A stretch of 50,734 nucleotides of DNA from Gamarada debralockiae (Eukaryota; Ascomycota; Leotiomycetes; Helotiales; Hyphodiscaceae), in NCBI GenBank assembly GCA_002803225.1, contig NXFV01001165.1, forward strand, positions 1-50,734. Reading direction: 5' to 3'. The position numbers and the translations under genes were made by a program. Positions within the stretch are counted from its first letter, which is position 1. The number at the start of each line of letters is the position of its first letter. The notes under the pieces are model-generated. The model did no database searches and was not told the origin of the DNA. It saw nothing but the letters and a program-made list of their open reading frames with translations. Positions 1-11,132 of this stretch are shown piece after piece.

Positions 1-1460
1 TACCTGGAACGTCGGAATGAGAACCTTACTGCCACTCGCCAGGCACTGTACGAACAACAGCTGGACTACCTGGTTCTGGACGAAAAGAAGGGCAATGCTA
101 TGCAGGACTACTTGAACAAGGTCACTAGCCTTGTGACCCAGATTCGAGCCTGTGGGGGAGATATCTCACAAGTTATATACACTGGCCACCTCCTACGTGG
201 ACTGCCGAAGTCATATGACACAGTCAAGGTCATCTGCCATACGAGGCGTGATGATATCGACGCAGTGAAGAATATACTGCTAGGGGAAGAAGCGCGCCAG
301 AAGGGAGACGCTATTCAAGCTAGGAATGGCGCAAACAACAACCTATCTAATGCTCACGCTCTGCAAGCTGGTAGAGGGGGCAGGGGGGGTTCTAGGGGCG
401 GGGGCAGAGGCAGGGGCAGAGGAGGCTCCAACTCGACCCTACGTATGTGCTATCGGTGTGACAAGCCTGGTCACACAGCATTATTTTGTACTGCACCACT
501 AAAGGTTGCTGAATCGAGTAATAGTGGGCAGAAGCCATCGACAACTGATGCGAAGCAGCATTCGAGTTGTGATGAGCCACGTACTGCATGGATAGCCTAA
601 GGAGGCCATTTTATGGACAAAAGCCATTGTACGGACGAACCCGTACACCCTGGCGAAGGTTATCAGGTCATGGATGAACCCGTAAAGTCACGAGGTTCGC
701 CGTATGCGTTGGCCACATGGCAGACAAGTCAGAATAGTTGGTATTTTGACTCAGGAGCGTCTGATCATTTCACTGGAGATGCGTCTGCCTTCGACTATAT
801 CACTGATATCACTCCATTTCGGATTACAATTGGAGACGAGCCACAGTGCTGGGCCACTGGGAAGGGTCCCGTGACCCTGGCACTTGCCAATGGAAGAGAG
901 ATAACTATCTCTGAAGTCTATTACGCCAAGAGCTTCGGCAATACATGCCTGTTGTCTATTCCACAACTGGCCAAGAAGGGAGCTGAAGTACGATTCACAG
1001 GCAACAAGGTCACTATGTTGGATAGGGGCCATACGGTTGCCACAGGAACGCTCTGCAGGAGGTCAAGTCTATATCAATTGGACTAGATTGGAACTAGGCC
1101 AATGGCACAGGCGTATCGAGCCACAGTATCCAGCTCTGGGAATACTATGCTGGACTGGTATCGGAAGTACAGCTATACGAACTATCGGTACATACGGAAG
1201 ACGCAACAGTGCGTCACGGGACTCAACATCCAAGGGCCAGACCCTACAACCTGCGAGCCTTGCCTAATCGGGAAGTCAACATTCGCCCACATGTCACCGG
1301 TCGATTTCAAGGGAGGTCCCCTGTATATTGTGTATTGGACCATTGGGGACCCGCCAGAATACAGTCTATTCTAGGCAACTGGTACTACCTGTTGCTCACA
1401 GATGAATCCGGATTCCGGAATATCTACTTTTCGGACGACCGTAAGACCAGTATTTATTAG
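1..1460 (+). mobile_element. Ty1/copia retrotransposon fragment (gag, protease, pre-integrase, start of integrase), decayed
   Basis: The frame open from base 1 to 600 resembles a copia Gag (UBN2-type): a helical region with LLRGLPKSYDTVKV, an RG-rich stretch and a CCHC zinc knuckle CYRCDKPGHTALFC near 448-489. A TAA at 598-600 interrupts the frame, which continues at 613 with the aspartic-protease-like SGASDHFTGD motif (about 751-780). A TAG at 1084-1086 interrupts it again before a Gag-pre-integrase piece with CEPCLIGKS (about 1252-1278). A frameshift then leads to an integrase-core start (LLLTDESGFRNIYF), which breaks off near 1460. Reverse transcriptase, RNase H and the right LTR are absent, and the left end lies outside the window. 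Stops, frameshift and truncation make it non-autonomous. The family is clear from motif order; the lineage within copia is not. Confidence 0.9.
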
Positions 1461-1669
1461 CTCTGATTGGGGCACGAGAGTTTTCTCTCGCTGAGTTGGT
1501 TTGGGTGTGAGATAGGAGTTGGCAGCTTGGCCCTTGTTAAGAAAGTTTGGCTCGGCCTTTCAAATCACTTGTGTGGAATTGTGTCAATGTGGCAGGCCTG
1601 CTGCCTTGTGGCTATCACAAAAACCTTGGAATCTCTAACCCTGAGCTTCAGAAATCTAATATATTGACA

Positions 1670-2318
1670 TCAGGAGCCACTTCTCTCTGCCTCGTCAAGC
1701 TTCTTGCTGAGTTCTGCAACAGTGTCATTGAGCGTGCGTATCTTGCCCTCATACAATTCCACCTTCATGTTAATGATGAGCCCCAGTTGCACTTCCGTGG
1801 AGCTTTTGAGCCCGATATTCTTGGACTGAAGTAGTGTGATGACTTCTGCAAAAAGATCGACCTCTCCATCATCGGACGTCACCTGGGCGTTGCGATATCG
1901 TTGTTGTGTCGGGGATGTGTTATTAGATGACAGGAAGGTGGCCGCTCGAGCGCCTCTGTGAGAGCTGTTGTCCCTCGAGTTTGGAGTTGGTAAATCAGAT
2001 GTTTCAGCCCTCCTCTCTACCTTACTCGGCTGTCGGTTGCTGGTAGGGGTTTGAGGAAGTGGCGACCGCTGTGCCTCTGTGGTCACGGATGCCTTGGCCT
2101 CCGCTTCTTCCTTTTCCCACAAAAAGAACCGGCAGGCTCCTCCTACTCCATCGCTTTTCGGGCATCTCACGACTATTTTGTGAAGATTAGCTACTTCACG
2201 GCATTATATGAAGAGGAAACTCACACCTCTCTCCTTTGGTTGCATCTGTTTTTGATGTGTACCAATTCGCAGGGATCCCACAGTGGCAATACCATTTGCC
2301 ATCAGTGAACGTTGCCAT
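1670..2318 (-). CDS. GRF-type zinc-finger protein with C-terminal coiled coil
   Basis: Two exons, 2318-2225 and 2172-1670, with a 52-nt intron 2224-2173 (GTGAGT..ATAG, branch-like GCTAATC) that restores one frame of 198 aa. Exon 1 gives the first half of a GRF zinc finger (CHCG, ligands C11/C13) and exon 2 the second half (RFVRCPK then CRFFLWEKEEAEA, ligands C35/C45, conserved FFLW). GRF fingers occur in topoisomerase III, APE2 and NEIL3 and bind single-stranded nucleic acid. Here the finger stands alone at the N-terminus, followed by a Ser/Thr/Pro-rich linker and a predicted coiled coil at about 155-198 (EVQLGLIINMKVELYEGKIR..). Small fungal proteins of this shape are common and uncharacterised, so a nucleic-acid-binding role is inferred. 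The start is the first ATG in frame upstream of CHCG. It lies beside a retrotransposon relic but looks intact. Confidence 0.85.
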
Positions 2319-3878
2319 TTCGAATTTTGAGGCTTGATACTTGATTCATCTGTGGACTAGAGAAAGAGAATCTGGGCTGTATGATCTCTGGAAATGTTGG
2401 GCTTTAAATGCGTGTTTCTGATGCTAATTGTAGGTTCTGCACCTCCGCTCGAGGCCACTGCGGCGTAGAGGCTACCAGCAGGCGAAATTTACCAGTAATA
2501 TCCACGGGTTTGACGCCAGCGATTCGCCAGCACGGCGACGTGCCCTAAACGAGGCAGACTCCAGGAATCGGCATCACAAGTCAGATGAGGATTAATTTGA
2601 TGAATGTGAAGTAATACGCCTCATGCACTTTATCCCTTGGATCCAGTGTACGCCTGACTTCCCGGAACGTCGATATCCTCATAACCGCCGAACGATCATC
2701 CCCTAAGTCAACCTTCCCTGTGAGGAATACTACGCGTAAGGAATCGTGCTTAGGCAGCCTCCTTGCCTGAACTCTAATTCCTCCCTCATGGGTATCGAGG
2801 CAGCATATGACGCTGTAGTGCCACGTCAGTAGAATATTCTAGCTTCCTAGGGTGATACCACAAAGGCAAGCCCTCACTAACCAAGTGTCATTACTTTGCC
2901 GTTTCCTTCGGTTTCACCAATCGAGATTCAGCCGCGTCATGAATAAACCGCTATGATCAATGCCGTGTAGTGGAATACAGCAACCCCTGGAACCTCTCGC
3001 TTTAATCTCCATAGTTGTCGTTCAGGTAGATGCGAGAAGTACGGGAAGTTGCTGCTTTTTGAAACGCGGCAGTTGTTATTTGTTGATTGGAAGCTTTAAA
3101 GCGATCAGCAACTAATCGAAGATTTACAGTAAGAAAGACGCACTTTTGTCGCGAATGAGCAAACGAGTAAAATTATCAGTTCAATTCATTGGAGATCTAG
3201 CAAGTGAATTCCAAATGGATCTTTCGAGTGAATGCACTGGCACAGATAGTTGGCAGGCACTGAAGTACAAACAGCCAACCCCACCCTCCCCCCTTCCCCC
3301 GGCGGGGAAAGACTAAATTTTACTAGTTTCCATACAAAAAATTAACTTTTGACCGGGGGGAGTAATAGTCAGGCGCTAAACCACTCCTTTAAGACCTCCG
3401 ATTATTGCAGTGAATGTCTCAGCTGCGGCCGAAAGCACCTCAAATATCGCTAATTTTGACCGCCTTCAACCACACATCAGCCGCCACACAACACACTAAA
3501 CTCCACTAGCTTTGGCAAATGCTGCATCATCTTCCAAATTTGAATTGTACCAACGTTTTATTCATTTATATTGGGAAGGTGGTTTCTAATAAAATTAAGA
3601 AAACAGGGTTTGAGCCTTAAACATTAAGCAAGAGGTGTTCCTGGCCTCAGCTGAAGGTGCTGCTTGTGCTGAGCGAATTTAACCAAAGTTCGATTCTGGC
3701 TCTACTGTAAGAGACTTAGAGAATCACAAGGAATAGCTTCATGAGCATTTACATTTCCCTCGTGTTGTTTCTCAGAAAATGGACTGAAGAAGCGGGGTTT
3801 ATTCTTCTCTGTTATAAATACTCCATAAATTGTCTCAGTGACTCCCCGCCAATATGAAAAACACCCTGAAATGTCCTG
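2319..3878. other. Intergenic stretch, no gene seen
   Basis: About 1.5 kb with no open frame of note on either strand. It contains a C/G-homopolymer patch around 3280-3360 and is otherwise unremarkable. I see no tRNA fold that holds and no clear LTR or inverted terminal repeat. Confidence 0.5.
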
Positions 3879-4208
3879 TTACTCCAAGCCCGTAGCTCCC
3901 AAGCGGTTTTCCAAAATTGCCTCACACTCGGTTTGCTTCACCTCCACGACATCAAGTATATCGCCAAACTCGAGTCCCGCAGCTTCAACTGTAAGAGAAG
4001 CATGCAGCCGCTCACCATCGAACAAGACCGCAACCTCCATGCCATCTGCAGACTCTCCTCTTTCTCCAAAGAACCCGAGCCTTCCGCAGCGAAGCCAGGA
4101 GATGATCTTTGCAACGCTGACGCGAGTTCGATGTCCATCATCACCCTGCAAGACGAGCCAAATCGTACCACCCTCCTTCCATCTATGAAAATTTCAAAGT
4201 CAGCAGCC
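3879..4208 (-). pseudogene. Rad60/SUMO-like (Rad60-SLD) domain fragment
   Basis: The minus-strand frame is open from a TGA near 4195 down to the stop at 3879. It encodes a ubiquitin-like fold signature: TIWLVLQGDDG..RVSVAKII, then VAVLFDGERLHASLTVEAAG and LEFGDILDVVEV. This is the classic Rad60-SLD/SUMO pattern (strand, FDGerl, acidic T.E.lg, leFgDiIDv). No ATG precedes the first strand in this frame. A possible intron acceptor (TTTTCATAG) lies just upstream, at about 4187-4195, but I cannot find a convincing first exon before the neighbouring 2EXR relic. It may be the last exon of a small SUMO-like protein gene or a truncated copy. Such domains mediate protein-protein contacts in SUMO-linked DNA repair. 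The domain call is good; gene integrity is doubtful. Confidence 0.5.
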
Positions 4209-4273
4209 GCTTAATAGAGATAAACTATTGAAGCTAAGCCGGTTTGGAGGGGTCGAAGGATGGCCTTCGCAGG

Positions 4274-5274
4274 CTAGAATTCAGAGCAAAATTCACGAAA
4301 CAGCCTAAAATTAGAAAGAAAGTGAAATACACGCCTGGTCTTCGTCACTTCGTACTCCTCCAGTTTCTTCAAAACATTCTTGGCATGATTTATAGTGATT
4401 ATCTTTCGATGGATGTAGGGAATTTTGTACAGGGGCAATCCATTTTCGCAGAGGCTTGCAGTCGAGATACGAAGATTATCGAAGAGTATCATGTGGGCGT
4501 TGTAGACATCGTATGAAATGAAACATATACTCCTCTAGGTTACGGTGATATTTTGCCTCGCGGTCAGGGTGGTAGACACGCCCATAAAGTTCCAATGCTC
4601 CGTCGATATCCGTCTTATCCATAAAACCAAGATCTCCACAACCATCGGCATTGTGATGTCTCGTGACAATAGTGAACTCCTCCACATTCTGAAACCGGCT
4701 CAAGATTGCATGGGACCGATTCTCGGGCTGCATATAGAACTCGAAAGGCTGGTGGTCGAAGAGGGCTAAGTTCGGTACCTTCTTGATATCGGAACTGAGG
4801 TTGTTCACCGTAAAACCGGAGGGGAGTCTCCCAAAGAAGCCTCCATCAATGAATAGATTATTCCCTTTGAAGTCGAACCATATTTCTGGAATGGTATTGC
4901 TGGTACCGAACGCGTGTGTGTAGACCTTGGCTGCTTCAGCAGAAGATACTCGACAGATGTAAAGGATGGAAGGCGGAGAACACGGTGGTGTGAACCCGGA
5001 GACATCTGCGGACCCTAAGAGACATGGGTTTTCTTTCAAGGTGCGTTTTGGAGGTGCACAATGCGTGGTTCTCGGAGGCTAGGTTCCATAGCTTGGTACG
5101 AAGTTCTATCGGTAGAGAAAAGAAGAGGGTGAATATCCGAGTAGTAATGATGATATTTCCGGAGAGCAATTGACTCCGCGGATTGCTGTGACCGGTAAGA
5201 GGTGTAGCAGGGATGGAAGCTCCGGAACCATTGTCGAAGTGCTGATGTTGATCTTTGTCCTCGTTTCCATCCAC
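4274..5274 (-). pseudogene. 2EXR domain protein, frameshifted pseudogene
   Basis: The first frame from ATG 5274 carries the 2EXR start FTLFFSLPIELRTKLWNLA. The next conserved block of the domain (REPRIVHLQNAP) is in a different frame at about 5080-5045. The following part (KENPCLLG..ILYICRVSSAEA..PEIWFDF..LFIDGGFFG) is in a third frame, 5039-4476. A fourth in-frame piece after about 4492 (ILFDNLRISTASL..) suggests another shift near the 3' end. I see no GT..AG introns that explain the switches. 2EXR is a fungal domain of unknown function, multiplied in Pezizomycotina and often found in short orphan proteins. At least two, probably three, indels make this copy inactive unless the assembly is wrong here. 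Confidence 0.75.
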
Positions 5275-5832
5275 GGCATTGGCAGAAAGAATGCTATATC
5301 AGCATCTATGCTTTATTTTCTCGTTGGTAAAACTTGTTGCGGCCTTTCTTGCTGCATTCGTTGTTCTGAGTTGGAGAAACGCGGAAGTCGAAGCGACGTC
5401 GAGCGAAGTCTCGCAAAAGCGAGACGATGCTTGAGCGAATTTTCACGACGCGTTAATGCCGTCACTATCATGAAAATCACCTCGTAGGGCTAATCGTCGT
5501 CTTAAAAATCGATTTTCTCAGGTTACTTTAAAACAAGTTCTGTAGCATCATCAGTCAGATGGGTGTCTGAAGCAAGCCATCTGGAGAAGAACAGATTTGA
5601 GTATGCAATACTTATGATCACCTTTTATCTCATAAATGTAAAATGTTCTTCTCCAGATGAAAAGCGCCTTCTCCACCAGATATTAGATTCATTTGCCACG
5701 TCAACGACATTCCCACTTCTTCCAGTCCAACTTCGAGACCGAAGTCAACATCTCTTGAAGACCTGTTAAGAGTATTGTCTTGAAAACCCCCTTCCTTCTC
5801 ACCGTTGATTCTGTCGTTTACAGCTAAGTCCT
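5275..5832. other. Intergenic stretch containing a 16-bp inverted repeat
   Basis: No convincing coding region. The main structure is a perfect 16-bp inverted repeat, 5578-5593 and 5644-5659, with a 50-nt spacer (see repeat entry). Confidence 0.5.
5578..5659. repeat. Perfect 16-bp inverted repeat, long hairpin
   Basis: CATCTGGAGAAGAACA at 5578-5593 is the exact reverse complement of TGTTCTTCTCCAGATG at 5644-5659, separated by 50 nt. The transcript would fold as an 82-nt stem-loop, the size range of fungal milRNA precursors. It could also be a remnant of a small inverted-repeat element. No TA duplication is obvious. Confidence 0.6.
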
Positions 5833-6631
5833 TCACGTTGGGTCTTGCGATTTCCTCCTTCCTCGTACCAATAGCTCACAATTCCTCCACACCTTGGTTT
5901 TCTTCTCCATCCCTTCCTCCAAGTCTCGTAGCGCCACCGCCTCTCTAGCTTGGACGTGATAAGCTCGAAGCCTCGAAGCCTCGAAGCTGCCGCTCGTTCG
6001 CCGCTGTTTCATTGCCCCCATTGCTCAGCACGGAGAAGCGACGGTCAGGCATGTTGGAGCAAGTTTCCAGACTCTCCGATCTCGTGGTCAGCTCTTTACG
6101 TTCCTCGAGATAATTGCTCTCCTGGACGGCCTCCCTTTCTTGGACCACCGAAGCTGCGCTTCTTGCAATCCACAACGATGCCAACCATGAAGCTCTTCAT
6201 CGCATGGCCTTGTACAGCCCGAATATCTTCTTCTGCTAGCCTGGTATAGTGAGCTAAAGGGGTCAGATGTCGCGGCGTGAGGGCTTTCTTGGAGTTTGTA
6301 CTGAGGTTTCAGGGGCCGTGGGGATGGGGGTCGTCTGGCTCCTCTTCGGATGCACATGAAGATGTCGATCAAGGTTCCAACGCAGATCTGAGCTGTATTC
6401 GCAAATATTTCTCGATGTGAGGTATTTGGCTCTTGCACTTAAACGGCTATGATGTAATGGGCTGGACGAATTCAGTACTGATGTACCAAGAGGTGTCGCG
6501 ATGCTCGTAGCATTGAATCCAGGTGGCAACTGAAAGCCCGGTGAGGCAACCACGGGAGCTTTCTGACGAATGACAAATACTATGGCATTCTCTCCTTCTC
6601 CAACGAAAACTGTGGCCAGCTGGTCAGTCAA
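5833..6631 (-). pseudogene. Unassigned coding relic, minus strand
   Basis: Several minus-strand frames look protein-like but do not join cleanly. About 6631-6263 encodes AIVFVIRQKAPVVASPGFQL and a basic tail. About 6250-6110 encodes LAEEDIRAVQGHAMKSF in one frame, and the adjacent frame at about 6170-5945 carries a charged helix (QEREAVQESNYLEERKEL). The frame then shifts near a triple direct repeat CCTCGAAG-like at 5966-5990 into AREAVALRDLEEGMEKKTKVW (ending 5833). One intron-like acceptor (CTCACTATACCAG) precedes 6248. I recognise no family. It could be a real multi-intron gene that I cannot splice, or a decayed one; frame changes without splice sites favour decay. Confidence 0.25.
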
Positions 6632-7349
6632 AGTTACAAAGATCAGAACGGCGCTATCAATTACAGTTCAAGAGAAGGACTTACGATAAATGATTCGTGC
6701 CTCCAAGAATGGCCCACAGTGTGGGGTCCGGTCATGCAATCCTTCTCGTCTTCAAGTTGCTATGTAGCGTGTCTGTCTGCTTCTCCTATCCGCCATCTGC
6801 GTAGATTCTGACGTACTCTTCTCAGGTAGTCTTGGTCGCTGCTACCTCTGACGAGACTTTAGATGGGTCGTCCAGCCACTATCGTTGAAAGCAACAGGGG
6901 CTGCGGATTGACCCGAGATGTCATGGGCCTTTGCAGCCTCGGCGACATTCTTCGAAGGCAATGTCTTGCAAAGACGAACTGTAGGTCGGGCTTGAGGGTA
7001 AAACTCTTTTTCTTAGCAAACAGTTTCCTACAACCTAAGCCCTTCAAAGTTCGAATAATTTGATAAAGTTCTAGATCTGGTTGCTGGCGAATGTGGCTAT
7101 CATCAGGTTATTCATCTTTGCGGTGAACGATCTCTAGGTGTGGGGAACTTTGCGTTGAATCATCTCCCACAGATCTCGCGTGGACCGCGATATGAACGGC
7201 TTTCCACATAGAACTCGGCTCTGAGGCCATCGGCCTTCCCTTTGTTCCAATCGGTCATGTGTGATTGAGGGGACAGTCGTCCTTGGCAGAGGCTCTCTCG
7301 AGCACTGTTGTCAGATATATTCGCGGTGGAATTGGGACAGAAGTCTATC
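6632..7349. other. Intergenic stretch, nothing recognised
   Basis: Only short opposite-strand ORFs, none with a family signature or plausible splicing. I see no RNA gene or repeat. Confidence 0.4.
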
Positions 7350-7631
7350 TCATCGTCCAGCTCTCTGTTTGTTATCGCTGCTTCTGATGCTCAGCCAGGA
7401 AAGGGATGGGCGCACGGAAGGCTTGTGTCGAGTTGGATGCTTTGTCGTTTTGAATCCGAAATTCGGCAGCAGGAATAAGCGGGATTCGCAAAGCTTAATG
7501 CCACAGACACAATTGTGAGACTTTGGTGGATGTTTGGCCACCGTCCCTTCTTGCAGTCCCCTCTCTCCGCCTCGACTTCAGCAATATCCCCTTCCTCCAT
7601 CACCGCCAAACAGGATGCTGATGTCTGAACT

Positions 7632-8181
7632 CTAATTTGTCAGAAGCAGCAGTACCTCCACATTGGTATCTGCCCACTTCTGACTGGCTAACAGCCAAAT
7701 GTGGCGATTCCCTTTGCAGAGGACGAGACTTCTCTTGCTCCTCGAGCTTCTTGACTTTTGTATTGATTTGCTTGTCTCTTTAAGAGCATCCGCTAAAGAC
7801 TTGTCTTTAGCAATGTCCATCTTGGGCTGAGTTGTATTCTCTGAGAGCATCCGCTAGAGCTTTATCCCTAGCTAACATAATGGTGGTACGTTTGGTTGTA
7901 TGTTGATGTGACAAAGACTTGTTGACTGATGACGGATACTGGGCAGTAGCTCCAATAGAAGCCGAGCGCTTACTCTCGAATTGCTGGGTTATGAGGTGGT
8001 GGACAGCCAGGAAAGGCTCTATTCGATCACTTGTCCGATGAACATGTATCGATTCATCGTACGCGAGACAAGCATAGGCATGCCTTGGCGTGAGAGGCTC
8101 ATGATGTAGAGGAGAATGTAGAGCTGGGCTTATTGATCCTCGAACAGATCTTTCAGTGAAAAGGAGCACATGGTAAGACAC
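7632..8181 (-). pseudogene. Unassigned coding relic with duplicated LADAL(K/R)E segment
   Basis: The minus-strand frame 8181-7807 ends with RTTIMLARDKALADALREYN. The next frame, 7850-7632, contains MDIAKDKSLADALKETSKSI followed by a basic stretch and WLLASQKWADTN. The two LADAL segments come from a 28-bp direct repeat (7784-7811 and 7845-7872, 22 of 28 identical), so the end of one frame duplicates the start of the other. A single-nt shift between the copies would join the frames. I recognise no domain. This is either a decayed gene or two exons with an unseen intron; no function is proposed. Confidence 0.25.
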
Positions 8182-9194
8182 GCCTTAAGGGCCTTCGAAG
8201 TGTTATGTACCGGAAAACCTCGAGGCATACAAGGTCCCGGAGACAACTTATACAGCTGTAATGGTCTTAGGGGGGTCGAGAGGCATATTTTGGAGCCCTT
8301 TGATGCGAGTGACTCCATAGTCTCCGCAACTCCTTTCATCTCAGGTCCCTTGACGTCACCTCTCCCTCCCCCTATTTTTGTACAAAGTCTATAGCTAAAA
8401 TAATTTCCCTCCGAAATGATATTCGATTTTTCTGATCAGGACGTACAGATACACGGTGTCTTTGTCTTGGGATCGTCCTAAATGAAATATGATGTTGGCC
8501 ATCGCGAGTTGCGAAATGGCGTGAGAAAATTTCAACGATGATCTCGCGTTCTGAGCCTAGCCTCATCTGTCTCTCATTCTATGGTTTAATTTGGCGATTG
8601 AAATTGTCCTGGCGTCAACTATTAGGCTTCATGACGCCGGCCTTGCCGTTCCATCGACCTCTTGGTCGAATTTGAAAGCCTTTCAAGGATACACTCGTGT
8701 GGAGGATGATTATCTTTGCCATCCCAATCTACCTGTACCATCTCTGCAGCCTCCGTCACAGAAATTCTGAGCTGGTGGCTTCCTCTGACGAGAGACCCAA
8801 TGCGCAGGATTGCGGGAGGAAATTCAATATGATCGAGAGAGGAGAAACTCCCCTCGCAGTGTGGGCCTTGTCTGACATTCAGGCTCCTGTTCCTTCATTC
8901 CGTCAAGGTCTCTGATCTTGGGACAGAGGCAGTGAGACGACGACTTTGGAGTTATCATAGCGAAGTTAGCAATCAGGAGCTTCTTCGGAGTCCACAGATG
9001 AGTTCGCGAGCAGGACTAGCCATCCTGATAGAGTTCACGAAGGGCAGTCTTTGGGCTCGACATTGGAAGAGTCGTACCATGCAAATCGTTGACTCTCCAG
9101 CCCACCTGTTGGGATGCGACTTGGAGTGTGACGGCAATTACAATAGGCACTGATGCAGGTTGGTGAGGAGATGATTGAGGTGAATCCTTGAGGA
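8182..9194. other. Intergenic stretch, nothing recognised
   Basis: Both strands hold only short ORFs without homology that I can see. It has ordinary base composition, no tandem repeat and no RNA gene. Confidence 0.4.
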
Positions 9195-9676
9195 TCAGTA
9201 TGCTTCATCAACTTGCCTTCGTTGTGCTTTTCGGAGAAAAGTGCGAGCTTTTTCGCATGCTAAAAGGCATTTCGCTCTGAGGAAGGGAGGGTCTTTATCC
9301 CCTGGATCCGCGACCGGCAGAGTCGTGCATGTCTCCCCGCCTCTCCTGATTGCCTCGTCCAGGATTGAGGATACCTCAGACACCGTTTTTAAGGTTTCCG
9401 CCGCATGATCCACCGGTTGTGAGTGAGACGCAGTATCCTTTGAGATTGGTCTCTATTTGTCTGCTGGTGCGGTCGAGGCGAGCCCCGCCGATCTGAATGG
9501 CCATTCTGATCAGATGAATTCCGCAGCAACATGTAAGGTGCAAGATCCCGAGCCGTTACTGGCTGGGTATTGCTGGAGATTTCCGTCCTCGTATTGAGTG
9601 TATTTGCGGGATTTGATGCTGCAGAGGGCAGTCCTTGAGTATTTCCTTCCTCTTCTCCAGAAACATTGTCAGCCAT
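9195..9676 (-). CDS. Hypothetical small protein, probably spliced
   Basis: An ATG at 9676 opens a frame starting MADNVSGEEEGNTQGL, polar and Ser/Asn/Thr-rich, running to about 9440. A second frame, from about 9443 to the stop at 9195, continues with AAETLKTVSEVSSILDEAI, ..CTTLPVADPGDKD.. and a basic helix ARTFLRKAQRRQVDEAY. An acceptor-like CAAATAG lies at about 9453-9447 between them, but no canonical donor is evident (a weak GTAACG lies about 100 nt upstream). The second half looks like a helical cytosolic protein. No family is recognised. Exon structure is uncertain and a frameshifted pseudogene is possible. Confidence 0.35.
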
Positions 9677-11132
9677 TGTCCGTTTGTGCGCCTCCCAAAT
9701 GCTTCGCGTATCCTGTGGCAAGTCTCGGAGAACGAAGCTAGGAGAAAAAGAAAGGACAGTCTTGTGCGATACATCCTGAATGTATTTGGTCGCGGAGGTG
9801 AGGATATGCCGATGTATCAAGGAAGCTACGAACTGTTTGCAGCTTGTTGTGGGTAGAAGAGTGTGAGCTATGAGGATTGGGGATAGGTGGTGGTATGTGA
9901 TAACATGTCCAGGATACAGAGAGGGGAGAGGGTGTATTTTGGAAGGAGGATGAGTGTAAAGATTTAAAGGTTCAATATAACTAAGCTGTTTACGGTTGAG
10001 TATATAGAACGATCGAAGAAGATGCTTCAAGGCGCTTTGCCCTGGAAAAGGTGTAGCAGAAGTGGAAGTTATAGACTATATACTACTAAACGGTTTCGAT
10101 AGCTTGAAAGAAGGCGGAAAAGGGTTTTTTGGTCTTAAGCGAGCTTGCTACAGTCAAACTTGGTCATTATGGACTGGTTCATATCGGAATCCTTATTATA
10201 TCGGCGAGAGTCTCCGGATTCGTCAAATTTTAGATGGCTATATCGGAAAACCTTGTTATAAGCTATTCCGGAATCAAATTGTGAGAATTTTATATGTATT
10301 CCGATACAATAAGGATGTAAAATAGGCGGGAAACCTTAAGATATATGTATTTTTGCCCCTATTTTCAGGCTATACCGTGGAATTCCTCTGGCAAATCTAG
10401 GATTTTGGCCTGAAACCTTTGGATTTTTCATTCCGATCTCACCAAGTTTGACTCTATAGATCGGGCAGTCTATTACCACAGGCAGTGAAGCAGAGACAAT
10501 CACTCAATCACCGCATATCAAGAATTATGAATTGCTGGCCTTGCTTTTGTGGTTAGAATATAGGATTGAGAGCAAGCACAATGGTCATCGAGATCGAGTG
10601 GTTTTATCCCAGGCAAGCAGCCATTGATCAAAGTTAGCGGATCGTTGAACTCCAAATGCAGGCACGTAGCAAATCAACGGCGGCTTGCTAGGCGCAACTC
10701 TAAAACGCAAAAAGCACAAAGTCAAAAGTCACGAACCCACTCGACCGGACTTGCTGATCAAATAAGCGTTCATTCCTCTTCTTCATCAGTATTATATACA
10801 ATCACCCCCTTTGCATCTTGTCCCTCCGCCTGCAATCACTCCATGCAACCACCCATGCAACTCTCCCTCCCCACCTCCCCTCTCTCCCTTCCCAATCACC
10901 AAAGAGATAGGGAAAGCTTCATCCACAGACAATTAACGGAGAAGTTTATACAAGCAATGAACGCCTCTTTCCACAAACCCGAAGCTAAGCCGTGTACAAT
11001 TAAAGGAATTTAAGCAATGCACCCCTCCCATGCTGTCCTGTTCCCCACCCGTATCAAACCCCAATTTTCAGCAAGCAACCCACACTCATCTCATCTATGA
11101 TTTCCATTCAAAGAAATGCTTGTACCGGAATC
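9677..11132. other. Intergenic stretch with a small palindromic element
   Basis: No gene is recognised. At 10189-10316 lies a short inverted-repeat element (separate entry). 10780-11130 is pyrimidine-rich and probably includes the 3' UTR and downstream region of the convergent CSI2-like gene. Confidence 0.4.
10189..10316. repeat. Small inverted-repeat (MITE-like) element
   Basis: ATCCTTATTATATCGG at 10189-10204 pairs with the reverse complement of CCGATACAATAAGGAT at 10301-10316, with one mismatch in 16. A related TATCGGAAAACCTTGTTATA lies inside, near 10239-10258. The whole AT-rich segment is about 128 nt. Its size and symmetry suit a MITE or an internally repeated relic; no target duplication is clear. 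Confidence 0.4.

Noticed and set aside
3665..3715. tRNA-like T-loop (GTTCGATTC)
   Set aside because: The T-stem does not pair and no anticodon or acceptor stem can be drawn.
9389..10030. 213-aa minus-strand ORF taken as one gene from its first ATG (10030)
   Set aside because: The N-terminal 115 residues look like translated non-coding DNA; the protein-like part begins at MADNVSGEEEG (9676).
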